From CALABS01 sp050260775 (GTDB taxonomy: Bacteria; Pseudomonadota; Alphaproteobacteria; Rhodospirillales; Magnetospirillaceae), in NCBI GenBank assembly GCA_050260775.1, contig JBLNCP010000019.1:62001-126000 (forward strand): DNA of 64,000 nt. Direction: 5' to 3'. Shown here one piece after another: positions 24,629-32,736 of this stretch; the stretch's first letter is position 1, and each line of letters opens with the position of its first letter. Under the pieces are notes generated by a model. That model saw only the letters and a program-made list of their open reading frames with translations, made no database searches and was not told the origin of the DNA. Made by a program: the position numbers and the translations under genes.

Positions 24629-26740
24629 CTAGAATTTGGCCGTGTACGAGAGGAGGAAGGTGCGGGGCGGGGCGCCGGTAAAGGTCTCGGCACCGCTTCT
24701 GGCGTCCTTCTTGGCTTCGATGGCGTAGTGGTTGTCGAACATGTTGTCGACGTTGATGGTCACCGCGTGATTGGGGGTGATGTCCCAACCCAGCATCAGA
24801 TTGGTGACGAACCACGAGCCGCCGTAATCCTTGGTATTGGCGTTGTCCATCTGCCAACCGTCGTTGGTCAGGGTGGTCACGCGCCCCTTGAGGCCGAGCT
24901 CGTGGCGGTATTCGGCGAACAGCGAGTACTGGTGCATGGGCACCCACGGCACCCGCTTGCCCGATCGATCCACGGTGGCTGTGCCCACCGCCTCGAAGAA
25001 GCGGTCGTAGGTGTAGTCCTGGTAGGCGTAGCCGCCGCCGATGGTGAAGCCGGTCACGGGAGTGTGGCTCGCGTTGACCTCGAAGCCCTGGCGGATGGTC
25101 TTGCCGGCGTTCAGGTACGTGGTCTGGCCGTTGTCGTAGACGGTGACGATGTCGTCGGACACCGGGTTGTAATAGAGCGCGGTGTCGAACGACCACCGCT
25201 CGGACCGCTGCTTGAGGCCGACCTCGTAATTGATGGAAACCGCCGGGGTGATGGCGGGATTGGTTTCCAGTTGGGTGGAGGACGGGATCTGCTCTCCGCG
25301 AGCGACGGAAGAGTAGGCGGTCAGCTGTGGCGTCAGCTTGTAGCTGAGGCCGATCTTGGGAGAAAACAGGGTGAAGGCCGGAGAGACCTGCGAATAGCCG
25401 TCGCCGGCCACGTACTTGCCGCTGCTGAAGTTGTACTTCTCGGTCTGGTTCGAGGTGATGTCGAACAGGACCCGGTCGACGCGCGTGCCGGCGTCGAGGG
25501 ACAGTTTCGGAGTGATCTGGACGTTCTCGTGCGCGAAGACGCCGTAGAGATGGGTGTCGGTATCCGAGGTCTCGATCAGGTTGCCCTGGATGTCGGACAG
25601 CACCCGGGTGATGCGGCCGCCGAAGCCCGTCTTGAAATCGCGGTACTTGTACTTCTCGCTGTCGTTGAAGTCACCGCGGTAGGTGACGCCGGTGTCCAGG
25701 CTGGCATTGAGCCCGGCCACCGAATGGGCGAGCTCGCCCTCGACGTCGGTGCCGACCGTGTAGTTGTGGGGAACCACGCCGATGGCCCCGGTCACCGGAT
25801 GGTAGTGCTTCCAATGGGTGGCGTAGACCCTGGGCTTGAACGTCCAGTCGCCGAGGTTCTGCTCGTAACGGGTGTTGGCGAACACGGTCTCGGAATCGCG
25901 GCCCGAGAACTTCCAGGCGTCGGCGTTGTCGGTCTGTTTGCCGCTCTGACGGTACTGGTTGAACTGGGTGAGGTTCATGCTGCCGGGCAGCTGGGTGAAG
26001 GCGTTGCCCCAGGCCAGTTCGGATTCCAGGGTGCCGCCGCCCGAGGCCATGATGCCGTGCTTTAGGCTGACCTGGTTGGTCTCGAAGTTGTTCCAGCGCC
26101 GCCAGTCGTTGTCCATGGCGCGCCGCGAGGCAGTGAGGGCGACCGCCTGGTTGTCCGAGACCATGCCGCCGACGCGGGCGTGGTAGTTCTCGGCCCCCTG
26201 GTTGCCGAAGCCGATGCGGACGCGGTTGGCCTGCTCGTCGAACACCGACTTGGACATGATGTGGATGGTGCCGCCGGCCGAGCCGCTGCCGAACATGTTG
26301 CCCGGCCCCTTGAGCACCTCAATGCGCTCGATGTCCTGGGTGTCGATGCGGTCGAACAGGGTGAAGCTGTCGGGATCGGTCATGGGCACGCCGTCGCGCA
26401 GCACCATGACCTCGCGCACGCCGTAGGCGGTGTTGACGCCGGCGCCGCGCACCACCAGGCGCACGTCGTAGCCGCCGTTCTTGCTGTCGATCTGGACGCC
26501 GGGCGTGCCCTGGATCGCATCCTTGATGTTCAGCATCTTCTCTTCGTCGATGCGCTGGGCGCCGACGACGGTGATGGATGCGGGGACGTCCTTGGTGGCG
26601 CGTTCCGAGCGGGTGGCGGTGACACTGACTTCGTCGAGGCGCTGGGTGTCCTCGGCGCGGGAAGGCAAAGGGGCAATCAGGGTCGCGAGCGCGACCCCGG
26701 TCGACGCCGCGAGGCGTCGCCGAAGGCGATATCCGTACAT
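24629..26740 (-). CDS. TonB-dependent outer-membrane receptor
   Basis: 703 residues from the ATG at 26740 (GGAG upstream). Signal peptide to about residue 30 (PLPSRAED). TonB box-like RLDEVSVTATRSER, plug domain (IQGTPGVQIDSKNGGYDVRL, VLKGPGNMFGSGSAGGTIHI), then a 22-strand barrel ending in the aromatic terminus YTAKF. It imports a scarce ligand across the outer membrane with energy from TonB-ExbBD. The plug resembles metal/copper or siderophore receptors, and the operon partners (DUF2946, polyferredoxin) favour a metal or metal complex. The ligand is inference. Confidence 0.92.
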   Translation of the reverse strand: MYGYRLRRRLAASTGVALATLIAPLPSRAEDTQRLDEVSVTATRSERATKDVPASITVVGAQRIDEEKMLNIKDAIQGTPGVQIDSKNGGYDVRLVVRGAGVNTAYGVREVMVLRDGVPMTDPDSFTLFDRIDTQDIERIEVLKGPGNMFGSGSAGGTIHIMSKSVFDEQANRVRIGFGNQGAENYHARVGGMVSDNQAVALTASRRAMDNDWRRWNNFETNQVSLKHGIMASGGGTLESELAWGNAFTQLPGSMNLTQFNQYRQSGKQTDNADAWKFSGRDSETVFANTRYEQNLGDWTFKPRVYATHWKHYHPVTGAIGVVPHNYTVGTDVEGELAHSVAGLNASLDTGVTYRGDFNDSEKYKYRDFKTGFGGRITRVLSDIQGNLIETSDTDTHLYGVFAHENVQITPKLSLDAGTRVDRVLFDITSNQTEKYNFSSGKYVAGDGYSQVSPAFTLFSPKIGLSYKLTPQLTAYSSVARGEQIPSSTQLETNPAITPAVSINYEVGLKQRSERWSFDTALYYNPVSDDIVTVYDNGQTTYLNAGKTIRQGFEVNASHTPVTGFTIGGGYAYQDYTYDRFFEAVGTATVDRSGKRVPWVPMHQYSLFAEYRHELGLKGRVTTLTNDGWQMDNANTKDYGGSWFVTNLMLGWDITPNHAVTINVDNMFDNHYAIEAKKDARSGAETFTGAPPRTFLLSYTAKF

Positions 26741-26791
26741 TGGTGAACTCCGCTGAACTGGTCGGGAAGCGGCCGGCAAGGCCGCGTCGGA

Positions 26792-27217
26792 TCAGCGGAG
26801 AAGCGGGGGCGCGCGCGGGGTCGAGGACCCCGGGGGATGAGCCTCGGCGGCTGCCAGGGCAAGCGGAACCGGGGCGGGGTCGGCGAGGCCGATGGGAAGC
26901 GGGGTCTCGAGATTGGAGACCGGCCCGGCCTGCCCGGACAGCAGCGGCAGGCAGAAGGCGCAGGAAATGCCGGTCCGGTGGCTGTTGGACGCTTCCGTCC
27001 AGCCGCCCTGGCCGTCGGGCACCATCGTGACCACGCCGTGGGTGGTGCAGACGGTGATCGAGTCGAAGGTCGCGGCCCTGGCGTCGGCGGCGCCGAACAT
27101 CCCGGTGACGGGCGCGAGGACCTGCAGGAAAAGGGCAAGGATCAGCGCGCGGACGGCGGAACCGTCCCCGCGCAGCAATCTCAGGATACCTTTACCGAAG
27201 CAAGCCTGCCTGACCAT
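26792..27217 (-). CDS. DUF2946 family protein
   Basis: 141 residues. A hydrophobic N-terminal segment (ALILALFLQVLAPVTGMFG) is followed by ITVCTTHGVV and ISCAFCLPLL, the paired-cysteine pattern of DUF2946, and a Pro/Arg-rich end STPRAPPLLR. DUF2946 genes often stand next to TonB-dependent receptors, some of them copper receptors, but their job is not known. First gene of this operon, with a promoter and palindrome upstream. Confidence 0.75.
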   Translation of the reverse strand: MVRQACFGKGILRLLRGDGSAVRALILALFLQVLAPVTGMFGAADARAATFDSITVCTTHGVVTMVPDGQGGWTEASNSHRTGISCAFCLPLLSGQAGPVSNLETPLPIGLADPAPVPLALAAAEAHPPGSSTPRAPPLLR

Positions 27218-27248
27218 GCGTCTAGCGTCCGTACTCCTTTGGAGCCAG

Positions 27249-27278
27249 ACCTTAATGGTGCCACTACCGGAAAGTCAA
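27249..27278 (-). promoter_or_regulatory. Predicted promoter of the TonB-receptor operon
   Basis: Read on the minus strand: -35 TTGACT (27273-27278), an 18-base spacer and -10 TAAGGT (27249-27254), about 30 bases before the DUF2946 start. The -35 lies inside the palindrome at 27274. Confidence 0.5.
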
Positions 27279-27287
27279 AGATTTGAC
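27274..27287. promoter_or_regulatory. Palindrome GTCAAA-GA-TTTGAC, candidate operator
   Basis: A perfect 6+2+6 inverted repeat that covers the predicted -35 element. A bound protein there would block or reshape the promoter. I cannot name the regulator; no regulator gene is adjacent. Confidence 0.45.
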
Positions 27288-27328
27288 CGTGGTCATCAAC
27301 TTCTCGTCGGGCCCTGGGCGGTCCGTCC

Positions 27329-27751
27329 TCAGTGCGACGGGCTGGGGCTGACCTGGTCGATGGCCCGCAGCAGGCCGTTGCACACCCGCCAGATGCAGCC
27401 GGTGGACAGGTAGATCTCGCGCGTGTTGTCCACGTCGCCGATCTGCAGCACGTAGCCGTTGGCGACGACGTTGATGGCGATCTTGGTCGCCTCCGACACA
27501 TAATGCGTGGTCTGGGCCCGCTGCACCGCATCAACCAGCTTGCGGGCGAATTCAGGCGCGTCCTCGGCGGTCAACTCGAACAGGCGGGGAGCGGCGCGGG
27601 CCTGGTTGTAGGCGTAGGCGGCCTCGATCACCAAGTCGCCCGGCGGCATGGCGAGGACCCGGATCTGGGCGATGTTCTTTCCCTCGGGAAAGACGAAGCA
27701 CCGTTCGTCCAGATCGACGTTCACCATAAGCCGCGGCATGTGGATGGTCAT
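27329..27751 (-). CDS. Conserved hypothetical protein
   Basis: 140 residues from the ATG at 27751, where GAGGGGGG precedes the start. No signal peptide or membrane helix. PEGKNIAQIRVLAMPPGDLV and the mainly alpha/beta pattern suggest a compact soluble domain, but I recognise no family. It is separate from the TonB operon (different promoter region), and its upstream region carries an 18-base tandem repeat. Confidence 0.6.
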   Translation of the reverse strand: MTIHMPRLMVNVDLDERCFVFPEGKNIAQIRVLAMPPGDLVIEAAYAYNQARAAPRLFELTAEDAPEFARKLVDAVQRAQTTHYVSEATKIAINVVANGYVLQIGDVDNTREIYLSTGCIWRVCNGLLRAIDQVSPSPSH

Positions 27752-27776
27752 AATCCCCCTCTGGTCAGCCAGGCTG

Positions 27777-27812
27777 CCCGTCCCCTTATAACAGCCCGTC
27801 CCCTTATAGCAG
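27777..27812. repeat. Tandem 18-base direct repeat
   Basis: CCCGTCCCCTTATAACAG is followed directly by the same sequence with one change (A to G at position 15). It lies between two divergent genes, 25 bases from the minus-strand start. Confidence 0.8.
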
Positions 27813-27899
27813 ATGGAACCACCCGCGCGCATACGGGAGTCGTTGCCTCGACGCGGGGAAGCCACTAGGGTCTCGCCGTTTTTTCGGGAAGGAGCGGCC

Positions 27900-28664
27900 A
27901 TGCGCCTCAACGTCGTCGAATCCGGCCAGGGCCGGCCCCTGGTCATCCTGCACGGGCTGATGGGGTCGTCGCGCAACTGGGGGGCGCTGACCCGCCGGTT
28001 TGCCGAAAACCGCCGCGTCATCGCGGTCGACATGCCCAACCACGGCGCCTCGCCCTGGACGGAGGTGATGGACTATCCCTTCATGGCCCGCACCATCGCG
28101 AGCTTCATCGAAGGCCTGGGCGCGCCGGCGGCGGTGGTCGGACATTCCATGGGCGGCAAGGCGGCGATGGTGCTGGCGACCAGCCGGCCGGAGCTGGTGG
28201 AGCGCCTCGTGGTGGTCGACATCGCGCCGGTGGGCTACACCCACACCTTCGCCCCCTACATCAAGGCCATGCGGGCGGCGCCCCTGGCCACCGCCACCCG
28301 CCGTGGCGATATCGAGCAGTCGCTGGCGGCCTCCATCCCCGACCCGCGGGTGCGCGCCTTCCTGATGCAGAATCTCGACGGCGAGCCGGGCAAGTACCGT
28401 TGGCGCCCCAACCTCGCGGTGCTGGGGGCGGCCATGGACGACATCCTGGCCTTCCCGGCACTGCCCGAGGGAGCGCGCTACGACGGGCCGGCGCTGTTCC
28501 TGGCCGGCGCCGAGTCCGACTACGTCCTGCCCGAGCACCGTCCCGAGATCCTGCGCCGGTTCCCGGCCGCCCGCATCGAACACCTCCCGGGTGCCGGCCA
28601 CTGGATTCACGCCGACCAACCCGACGCGTTCGTGGCGGCGGTGTCGCGCTTCCTGGCGGAGTAG
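27900..28664 (+). CDS. Alpha/beta-hydrolase, YbfF-like esterase
   Basis: 254 residues from the ATG at 27900 with GGAAGGAG upstream. Nucleophile elbow GHSMGGKAA (Ser about residue 84), oxyanion HGLMGSSRNW near residue 20, acid in the AESD region, and catalytic His in GAGHWIHADQP about residue 230. The HGLMGSSRNWG and GHSMGGKAAM motifs are those of the YbfF esterase group, which cleaves short-chain esters or thioesters. The physiological substrate is unknown. It stands alone. Confidence 0.85.
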   Translation: MRLNVVESGQGRPLVILHGLMGSSRNWGALTRRFAENRRVIAVDMPNHGASPWTEVMDYPFMARTIASFIEGLGAPAAVVGHSMGGKAAMVLATSRPELVERLVVVDIAPVGYTHTFAPYIKAMRAAPLATATRRGDIEQSLAASIPDPRVRAFLMQNLDGEPGKYRWRPNLAVLGAAMDDILAFPALPEGARYDGPALFLAGAESDYVLPEHRPEILRRFPAARIEHLPGAGHWIHADQPDAFVAAVSRFLAE

Positions 28665-29011
28665 GAGACGGCCCGATCAGCTGAGGGGACGCTCCCTCTC
28701 CCCCCCCCCTTTGTCGTCATGGCCTTGACCCGGCCATCCACCTTCGCCCGCAAGGAAAGTAACGGCAGGCCGTGCCAGACGGCATCGCGTGGAGGCCCGG
28801 ACCAAGTCCGGCCATCCGGCGTACACGCTGCTCCCGTAAGGCAGAGCGCAAAAAAAACCGTCCGCCGAAACAGGGGGCGGACGGGGGGAGTTGTCTTAGA
28901 GAGGGAGGCTGACCTCAGGGGAGGTCAACATCTGGTCATACCTTAGCCGGCAGCTGGGGCAATGTCAAATGATTATAATATCAGTTCGCAAAATCGCGTG
29001 ACGCGGCCTCG
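28665..29011. other. Intergenic region with repeat relic and terminator
   Basis: No gene. A run of nine C lies near 28700. Then a repeat-like block (28713-28823) contains CTTGACCCGGCCATCC and CAAGTCCGGCCATCCGG, resembling dispersed extragenic repeats. The minus-strand terminator (28850-28884) follows, then an inverted repeat TGACCTC/GAGGTCA at 28910-28927. Confidence 0.55.
28850..28884 (-). terminator. Intrinsic terminator of the znuA-hisI-cobW operon
   Basis: On the minus strand the stem CCGTCCGCC/GGCGGACGG (28858-28866 with 28876-28884) is followed by a run of eight T. It is the only strong terminator downstream of the COG0523 gene at 29012. Confidence 0.85.
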
Positions 29012-30040
29012 TCAGACGGCACCCATCCCCAGCACCCCCTTCAGCACGTCCTCGACCGCTTGGCGCGAAAGGTCGCGGGTGATGAAGACGATGCGGGTGC
29101 GGCGATCGGCATCCGGCCAGTCGGGCAGGGCGGCGGGCGGGTGGAACACGTGCTGCACCCCGTGGATGGCCAGGGGCTTCTCGCTTTCGCGGGCATTGAT
29201 GATGCCCTTGATCCTCAGCAGGTTCTCGCCGCGGTTGGCGATCAGCAGTTCGAGCGCGAAGTTCAGCGCCGACCACGACACCGGTTCGTCGTGGGTGAAG
29301 ACGAAGGCCTGGATGTGGGCGTCGTGCCGGTTGACGTCGTGGTGGTGGTGATGATGTCCGTGCTCGGCGGCAGCGATGGCCTCGGCGTTCAGCCAGCGGG
29401 CGACGTCGGGGATCTTGTCGTGGCTGTTGAACAGGCCGGCATCCAGGATCTCGGACGGGTCGAGCACCCCGCTGGCGGCGGTGACGATGGGGGCGGCCGG
29501 GTTCAGCTGGCGCAGGCGGGCCCGCAGCACCTCGACGCCGGTGTAGTCGGCGATGTCGGCCTTGGTCAGCACCAGGCGGTCGGCCACCGCGGCCTGCTTG
29601 ACCGCCTCGGCGTGGCTGTCGAGCGTGCGCGCGCCGTTGACGGCGTCCACGGTGGTGACGATGCCGTCGAGCTTGTAGCGGCTGCCCACCACCGGGTCGG
29701 TCATCAGGGTGTGGATGATGGGGGCGGGGTCGGCCAGGCCGGTGGTCTCGATCAGCACGCGGCCGAACTCGGGCACCTCGCCCTTGACCCTTTTCAGGAA
29801 CAGGTCGCGCAGGCTCTCCACCAGGTCGCCGCGCACGGTGCAGCACAGGCAGCCGGAATTGAGCAGGACGATGTCTTCCGACACGCTGCGGACCAGCAGG
29901 TGATCGAGGCCGATCTCGCCGAACTCGTTGATGAGGACGGCGGTGTCGGCCAGGCCCGGCTGGGCCAGCAGGTGATTGAGCAGCGTCGTCTTGCCGCTGC
30001 CGAGAAAGCCGGTCAGCACCGTGACGGGGAGGGCGCTCAT
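29012..30040 (-). CDS. COG0523 (CobW/ZagA-type) GTPase metallochaperone
   Basis: 342 residues. Walker A GFLGSGKTTLLN near residue 12, the metal-binding CxCC motif GCLCCTVRGD near residue 65, switch region ETTGLADP, NKxD-like LTKADIAD near residue 160, and a His-rich segment AEHGHHHHHHDVNRHD near residue 235. It couples GTP hydrolysis to zinc delivery in the zinc-regulated subgroup. Its position at the end of the znuA-hisI transcript, divergent from zur, supports zinc rather than cobalamin or nitrile hydratase work. It overlaps hisI by ATGA. Confidence 0.9.
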   Translation of the reverse strand: MSALPVTVLTGFLGSGKTTLLNHLLAQPGLADTAVLINEFGEIGLDHLLVRSVSEDIVLLNSGCLCCTVRGDLVESLRDLFLKRVKGEVPEFGRVLIETTGLADPAPIIHTLMTDPVVGSRYKLDGIVTTVDAVNGARTLDSHAEAVKQAAVADRLVLTKADIADYTGVEVLRARLRQLNPAAPIVTAASGVLDPSEILDAGLFNSHDKIPDVARWLNAEAIAAAEHGHHHHHHDVNRHDAHIQAFVFTHDEPVSWSALNFALELLIANRGENLLRIKGIINARESEKPLAIHGVQHVFHPPAALPDWPDADRRTRIVFITRDLSRQAVEDVLKGVLGMGAV

Positions 30041-30429
30041 TTCTTATAGAGCTCCTCTGGCGACACCTGGACCTTGGCCACCTCGGTCAGACCCTCGGGG
30101 CGGGCGGCGGTGAAGAAGCAGGTGCGGCGGCCGGTGTGGCAGGCGACGCCGTCCTGGTCGACCTTCAACAAGATGGTGTCGCCGTCGCAGTCGATTAGCA
30201 ATTCGATCAGGCGCTGCTGCTGGCCCGAGGTCTCGCCCTTGCGCCACAAGCCCTTGCGCGAGCGCGACCAGTAGCACACGCGGCCGGTGGCCAGGGTCTC
30301 GGCCACCGCCTCGCGGTTCATCCACGCCATCATCAGCACCTCGCCGGTGTCGTGCTGCTGCGCGATCGCCGGGACCAGGCCGTCGTCGTTGAACTTGAGC
30401 GCCGCCAGGGCGGCCGCCGGGTCAGTCAT
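30037..30429 (-). CDS. hisI: Phosphoribosyl-AMP cyclohydrolase
   Basis: 130 residues from the ATG at 30429 (GGAGG upstream). Conserved MMAWMNREAVAETLATG and SRKGLWRKGETSGQ, the DxDxD magnesium site region (DCDGDTILLKVDQDG), and the three zinc cysteines (DCDGD, ACHTGRRTC) are intact. It opens the purine ring of phosphoribosyl-AMP in histidine synthesis and is zinc-dependent. Its place between znuA and a COG0523 GTPase is a pattern known for zinc-stress paralogs of zinc enzymes. No other his gene is here. Confidence 0.92.
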   Translation of the reverse strand: MTDPAAALAALKFNDDGLVPAIAQQHDTGEVLMMAWMNREAVAETLATGRVCYWSRSRKGLWRKGETSGQQQRLIELLIDCDGDTILLKVDQDGVACHTGRRTCFFTAARPEGLTEVAKVQVSPEELYKK

Positions 30430-30470
30430 GGATGCCTCCGTCGTTGGTTGGACCCGGTATAGCCCGGTTG

Positions 30471-31394
30471 TCAGCGGCCCGAAAGGCACGACGTCAAGCC
30501 GTCGGCCAATCCGGTCATCAGGGCGGGGTAGAGGTCGGGGCCGGGGGGCAGGGTGGCCCCCTGGGGATCCAGCACGCCCACCCGGGCCCCCGCCGCCTTG
30601 GCGAGGGTTTCGACCACCGGGGCGGGAAACTGCGGTTCGCGGAAGACGCAGGTGGCGCCGGTCCGCGTCAGGCGGTCCCGCAGCTCCGCCAGCCGCCGGG
30701 CCGAGGGCGGGCGCTCGGGGTCGACGGTGATCGCGCCGGCCGGGGTGAGGCCGTAGCGGTATTCGAAATATTGGTAGGCGTCGTGGAATACCACGTAGTG
30801 CTGCCCCTGGACCGAAGCCAGCTTGGTCTTGAGGCTGGCATCCAACTGGCGCAGCCGCTCGGTTTCCGTCCGCGCGTTGGCGGCGTAGGTAGCGGCATGG
30901 GCGGGGTCGAGGGCGGACAGGCGCGCGGCGACGGCGGCGACCAGCACCTCGGCATTGGCGGGATCGAGCCACAGGTGGCCGTCGAAGGATGCGCCGTCAT
31001 GAACGTCGTGGCCGTGGCCGTGCTCGTCCGCCTCCCACACGCCGCCTTCGCGCTGGGGCAGGCGGGAGATGCCGGGCAGGTCGGCCATCGCCACGATCTC
31101 CGCGCGCCCGGCCAGCCGCTCCAGCGGCTTGGCCAGGAAGCCCTCGTAATGGGGATCGACCAGCACAACCAGCTGCGCCTGTTCCAGCATCCGGGCATCC
31201 GAGGGCTTGAGCGCGTAGGTGTGTTCCGACGCCGCACCGCGCACCACCAGCGCCGGCTCCGCCACTCCCCGCATCACGGCGGCGACGAGCGAGTGCAGGG
31301 GCTGGATGCTGGCGGCGACCCGGGGCGCCTCGGCCCGCGCGGGAGAGGCAGCCAGTGCCGCGATCATGGTGAGGACGGCCAGGGGCTTTGCCAT
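30471..31394 (-). CDS. znuA: Zinc ABC transporter substrate-binding protein ZnuA
   Basis: 307 residues with a signal peptide (to about residue 22, SPARAEA). Zinc ligands are recognisable: His in GAASEHTYAL, His in DGHLWLDPAN, and His in VVFHDAYQYFEYRYG. A His/Asp-rich loop (DEHGHGHDVHDG, about residues 123-137) is typical of ZnuA. It captures periplasmic zinc for ZnuBC. First gene of the minus-strand arm, divergent from zur, with the Zur-box-like palindrome between. Confidence 0.93.
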   Translation of the reverse strand: MAKPLAVLTMIAALAASPARAEAPRVAASIQPLHSLVAAVMRGVAEPALVVRGAASEHTYALKPSDARMLEQAQLVVLVDPHYEGFLAKPLERLAGRAEIVAMADLPGISRLPQREGGVWEADEHGHGHDVHDGASFDGHLWLDPANAEVLVAAVAARLSALDPAHAATYAANARTETERLRQLDASLKTKLASVQGQHYVVFHDAYQYFEYRYGLTPAGAITVDPERPPSARRLAELRDRLTRTGATCVFREPQFPAPVVETLAKAAGARVGVLDPQGATLPPGPDLYPALMTGLADGLTSCLSGR

Positions 31395-31426
31395 GGGAGG
31401 GCTTCCGTGCGATGATCGGTTGTGAT

Positions 31427-31439
31427 GTTATAATATAAC
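31427..31439. promoter_or_regulatory. Zur-box-like palindrome between znuA and zur
   Basis: GTTATAATATAAC is a perfect 13-base palindrome inside TGATGTTATAATATAACGATC, which matches the core of the proteobacterial Zur consensus (TGTTATAnTATAACA). It lies 32 bases from the znuA start and 29 bases from the zur start, so one site could control both arms, including hisI and the GTPase gene. Confidence 0.85.
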
Positions 31440-31468
31440 GATCCCGAGCTTGCGACGGTTTTGGCCGT

Positions 31469-31948
31469 ATGACCTTTCCTTCCGCCCATCATGACCACGG
31501 CGCCTGTGTCGCCGACGCGCTGGCGGCCGCCGAGGCCGAGTGCCGTCGCCGCGGCGCCCGCCTGACCGAGGTGCGCCGACGCGTGCTGGAGCTGGTGTGG
31601 CAGGGCCATGCGCCGGTGGGCGCCTACGCGGTGCTGGAAGCGCTGGCGCGCGACGGCTTCTGTGCCGCCCCGCCCACCGTGTACCGCGCCCTCGACTTCC
31701 TGCTGGCGCATGGACTGGTGCACCGCATCGAGCGCCTGAACGCCTTCGTCGGCTGCTCGCACCCCGGTTCTCCGCATGCCGGGCAGTTCCTGTTGTGCAG
31801 CGAGTGCGGCGCCGCCGCCGAGCTGGACGACCCCTCAATCGACGCCGCCCTGGCGGCGGCGGCGGCCCGCCTAGGGTTCTCGGTGGCGCGCCAGACTGTC
31901 GAGGTCGAGGGGCTGTGCTCGCTCTGCCGGGCGGGGGGGCCACGATGA
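31469..31948 (+). CDS. zur: Zinc uptake regulator Zur (Fur family)
   Basis: 159 residues. N-terminal winged helix (LTEVRRRVLELVWQG, PPTVYRALDFLLAHGLVHRI), then the metal-binding dimer domain with CxxC pairs CSECG and CSLC and His-rich GCSHPGSPHAG. This matches Zur rather than Fur. It represses znu genes when zinc is sufficient. It overlaps znuC by ATGA, so the regulator and transporter are made together and probably autoregulated through the adjacent box. Confidence 0.92.
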   Translation: MTFPSAHHDHGACVADALAAAEAECRRRGARLTEVRRRVLELVWQGHAPVGAYAVLEALARDGFCAAPPTVYRALDFLLAHGLVHRIERLNAFVGCSHPGSPHAGQFLLCSECGAAAELDDPSIDAALAAAAARLGFSVARQTVEVEGLCSLCRAGGPR

Positions 31949-32736
31949 CCGAGCCGTTGCTGAGGATGGAGGCGGTGTCGCTCGCCTTCGGCGACCAGCC
32001 GGTGCTGGTCGACGTATCGCTTACCGTCCAGCCGGGGCGCATCGTCACCATCGTCGGCCCCAACGGGGCGGGCAAGTCGACGCTGCTGAAGGTGGCGCTG
32101 GGACTGGTGCGCGCCGACCGGGGCAAGGTGGCGCGGGCGCCCGACCTGGTCGTCGGCTACGTGCCGCAGAAGTTGACGGTGGCGCGCACGCTGCCGCTGT
32201 CGGTGCGCCGCTTCCTGGCCATGGCCGCACCCGGCAGGTTGCCCGCGGCCGTGCTGCAGGACGCGCTGGACACCGTGCGGGCCGGCCATGTGCTGGGCCG
32301 GCAGGTGGCGGATCTGTCGGGCGGCGAATTGCAAAGGGTCCTGCTGGCCCGCGCCCTGGTGCGCAAGCCCCGGCTGCTGGTCCTCGACGAGCCGGTCGGC
32401 GGCGTCGACATGGTCGGGCAGGCGGAGCTCTACGACCTGATCGGCCATCTCGCCCATGAGCAGGGAACCGGCATCCTGCTGGTCAGCCACGACCTTCACC
32501 TCGTGATGGCGGCGACCGACGAGGTGGTGTGCCTCAACCGCCACGTCTGCTGTGCCGGCCATCCCGAATCGGTCAGCCGCCACCCCGAATACCTGGCGCT
32601 GTTCGGGCCCAAGGTGGCGGCCAGCCTGGCGGTCTACGCCCACGACCATGATCACGTCCATCTGGCCGACGGCACCGTCGATCCCGAGGCCACGCAAGGC
32701 GGCCACGTGCACGGCCCGGGGTGCCGCCATGGATGA
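31945..32736 (+). CDS. znuC: Zinc ABC transporter ATPase ZnuC
   Basis: 263 residues from the ATG at 31945. Walker A GPNGAGKSTLLKV, signature LSGGELQRVLLARAL, Walker B LLVLDEPVGGVD. The C-terminal 40 residues carry a His-rich tail (HDHDHVHLADG, GGHVHGPGCRHG) common in ZnuC and likely to bind zinc. It energises ZnuB. Overlaps zur at the start and znuB by eight bases at the end. Confidence 0.93.
   Translation: MTEPLLRMEAVSLAFGDQPVLVDVSLTVQPGRIVTIVGPNGAGKSTLLKVALGLVRADRGKVARAPDLVVGYVPQKLTVARTLPLSVRRFLAMAAPGRLPAAVLQDALDTVRAGHVLGRQVADLSGGELQRVLLARALVRKPRLLVLDEPVGGVDMVGQAELYDLIGHLAHEQGTGILLVSHDLHLVMAATDEVVCLNRHVCCAGHPESVSRHPEYLALFGPKVAASLAVYAHDHDHVHLADGTVDPEATQGGHVHGPGCRHG

Noticed and set aside
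27777..27812. Direct repeats as a CRISPR remnant
   Set aside because: Only two units, no spacers, no cas genes.
29012..30040. COG0523 gene as a cobalamin-synthesis CobW
   Set aside because: No cob genes nearby; the Zur box, znu genes and His-rich loop favour a zinc role.
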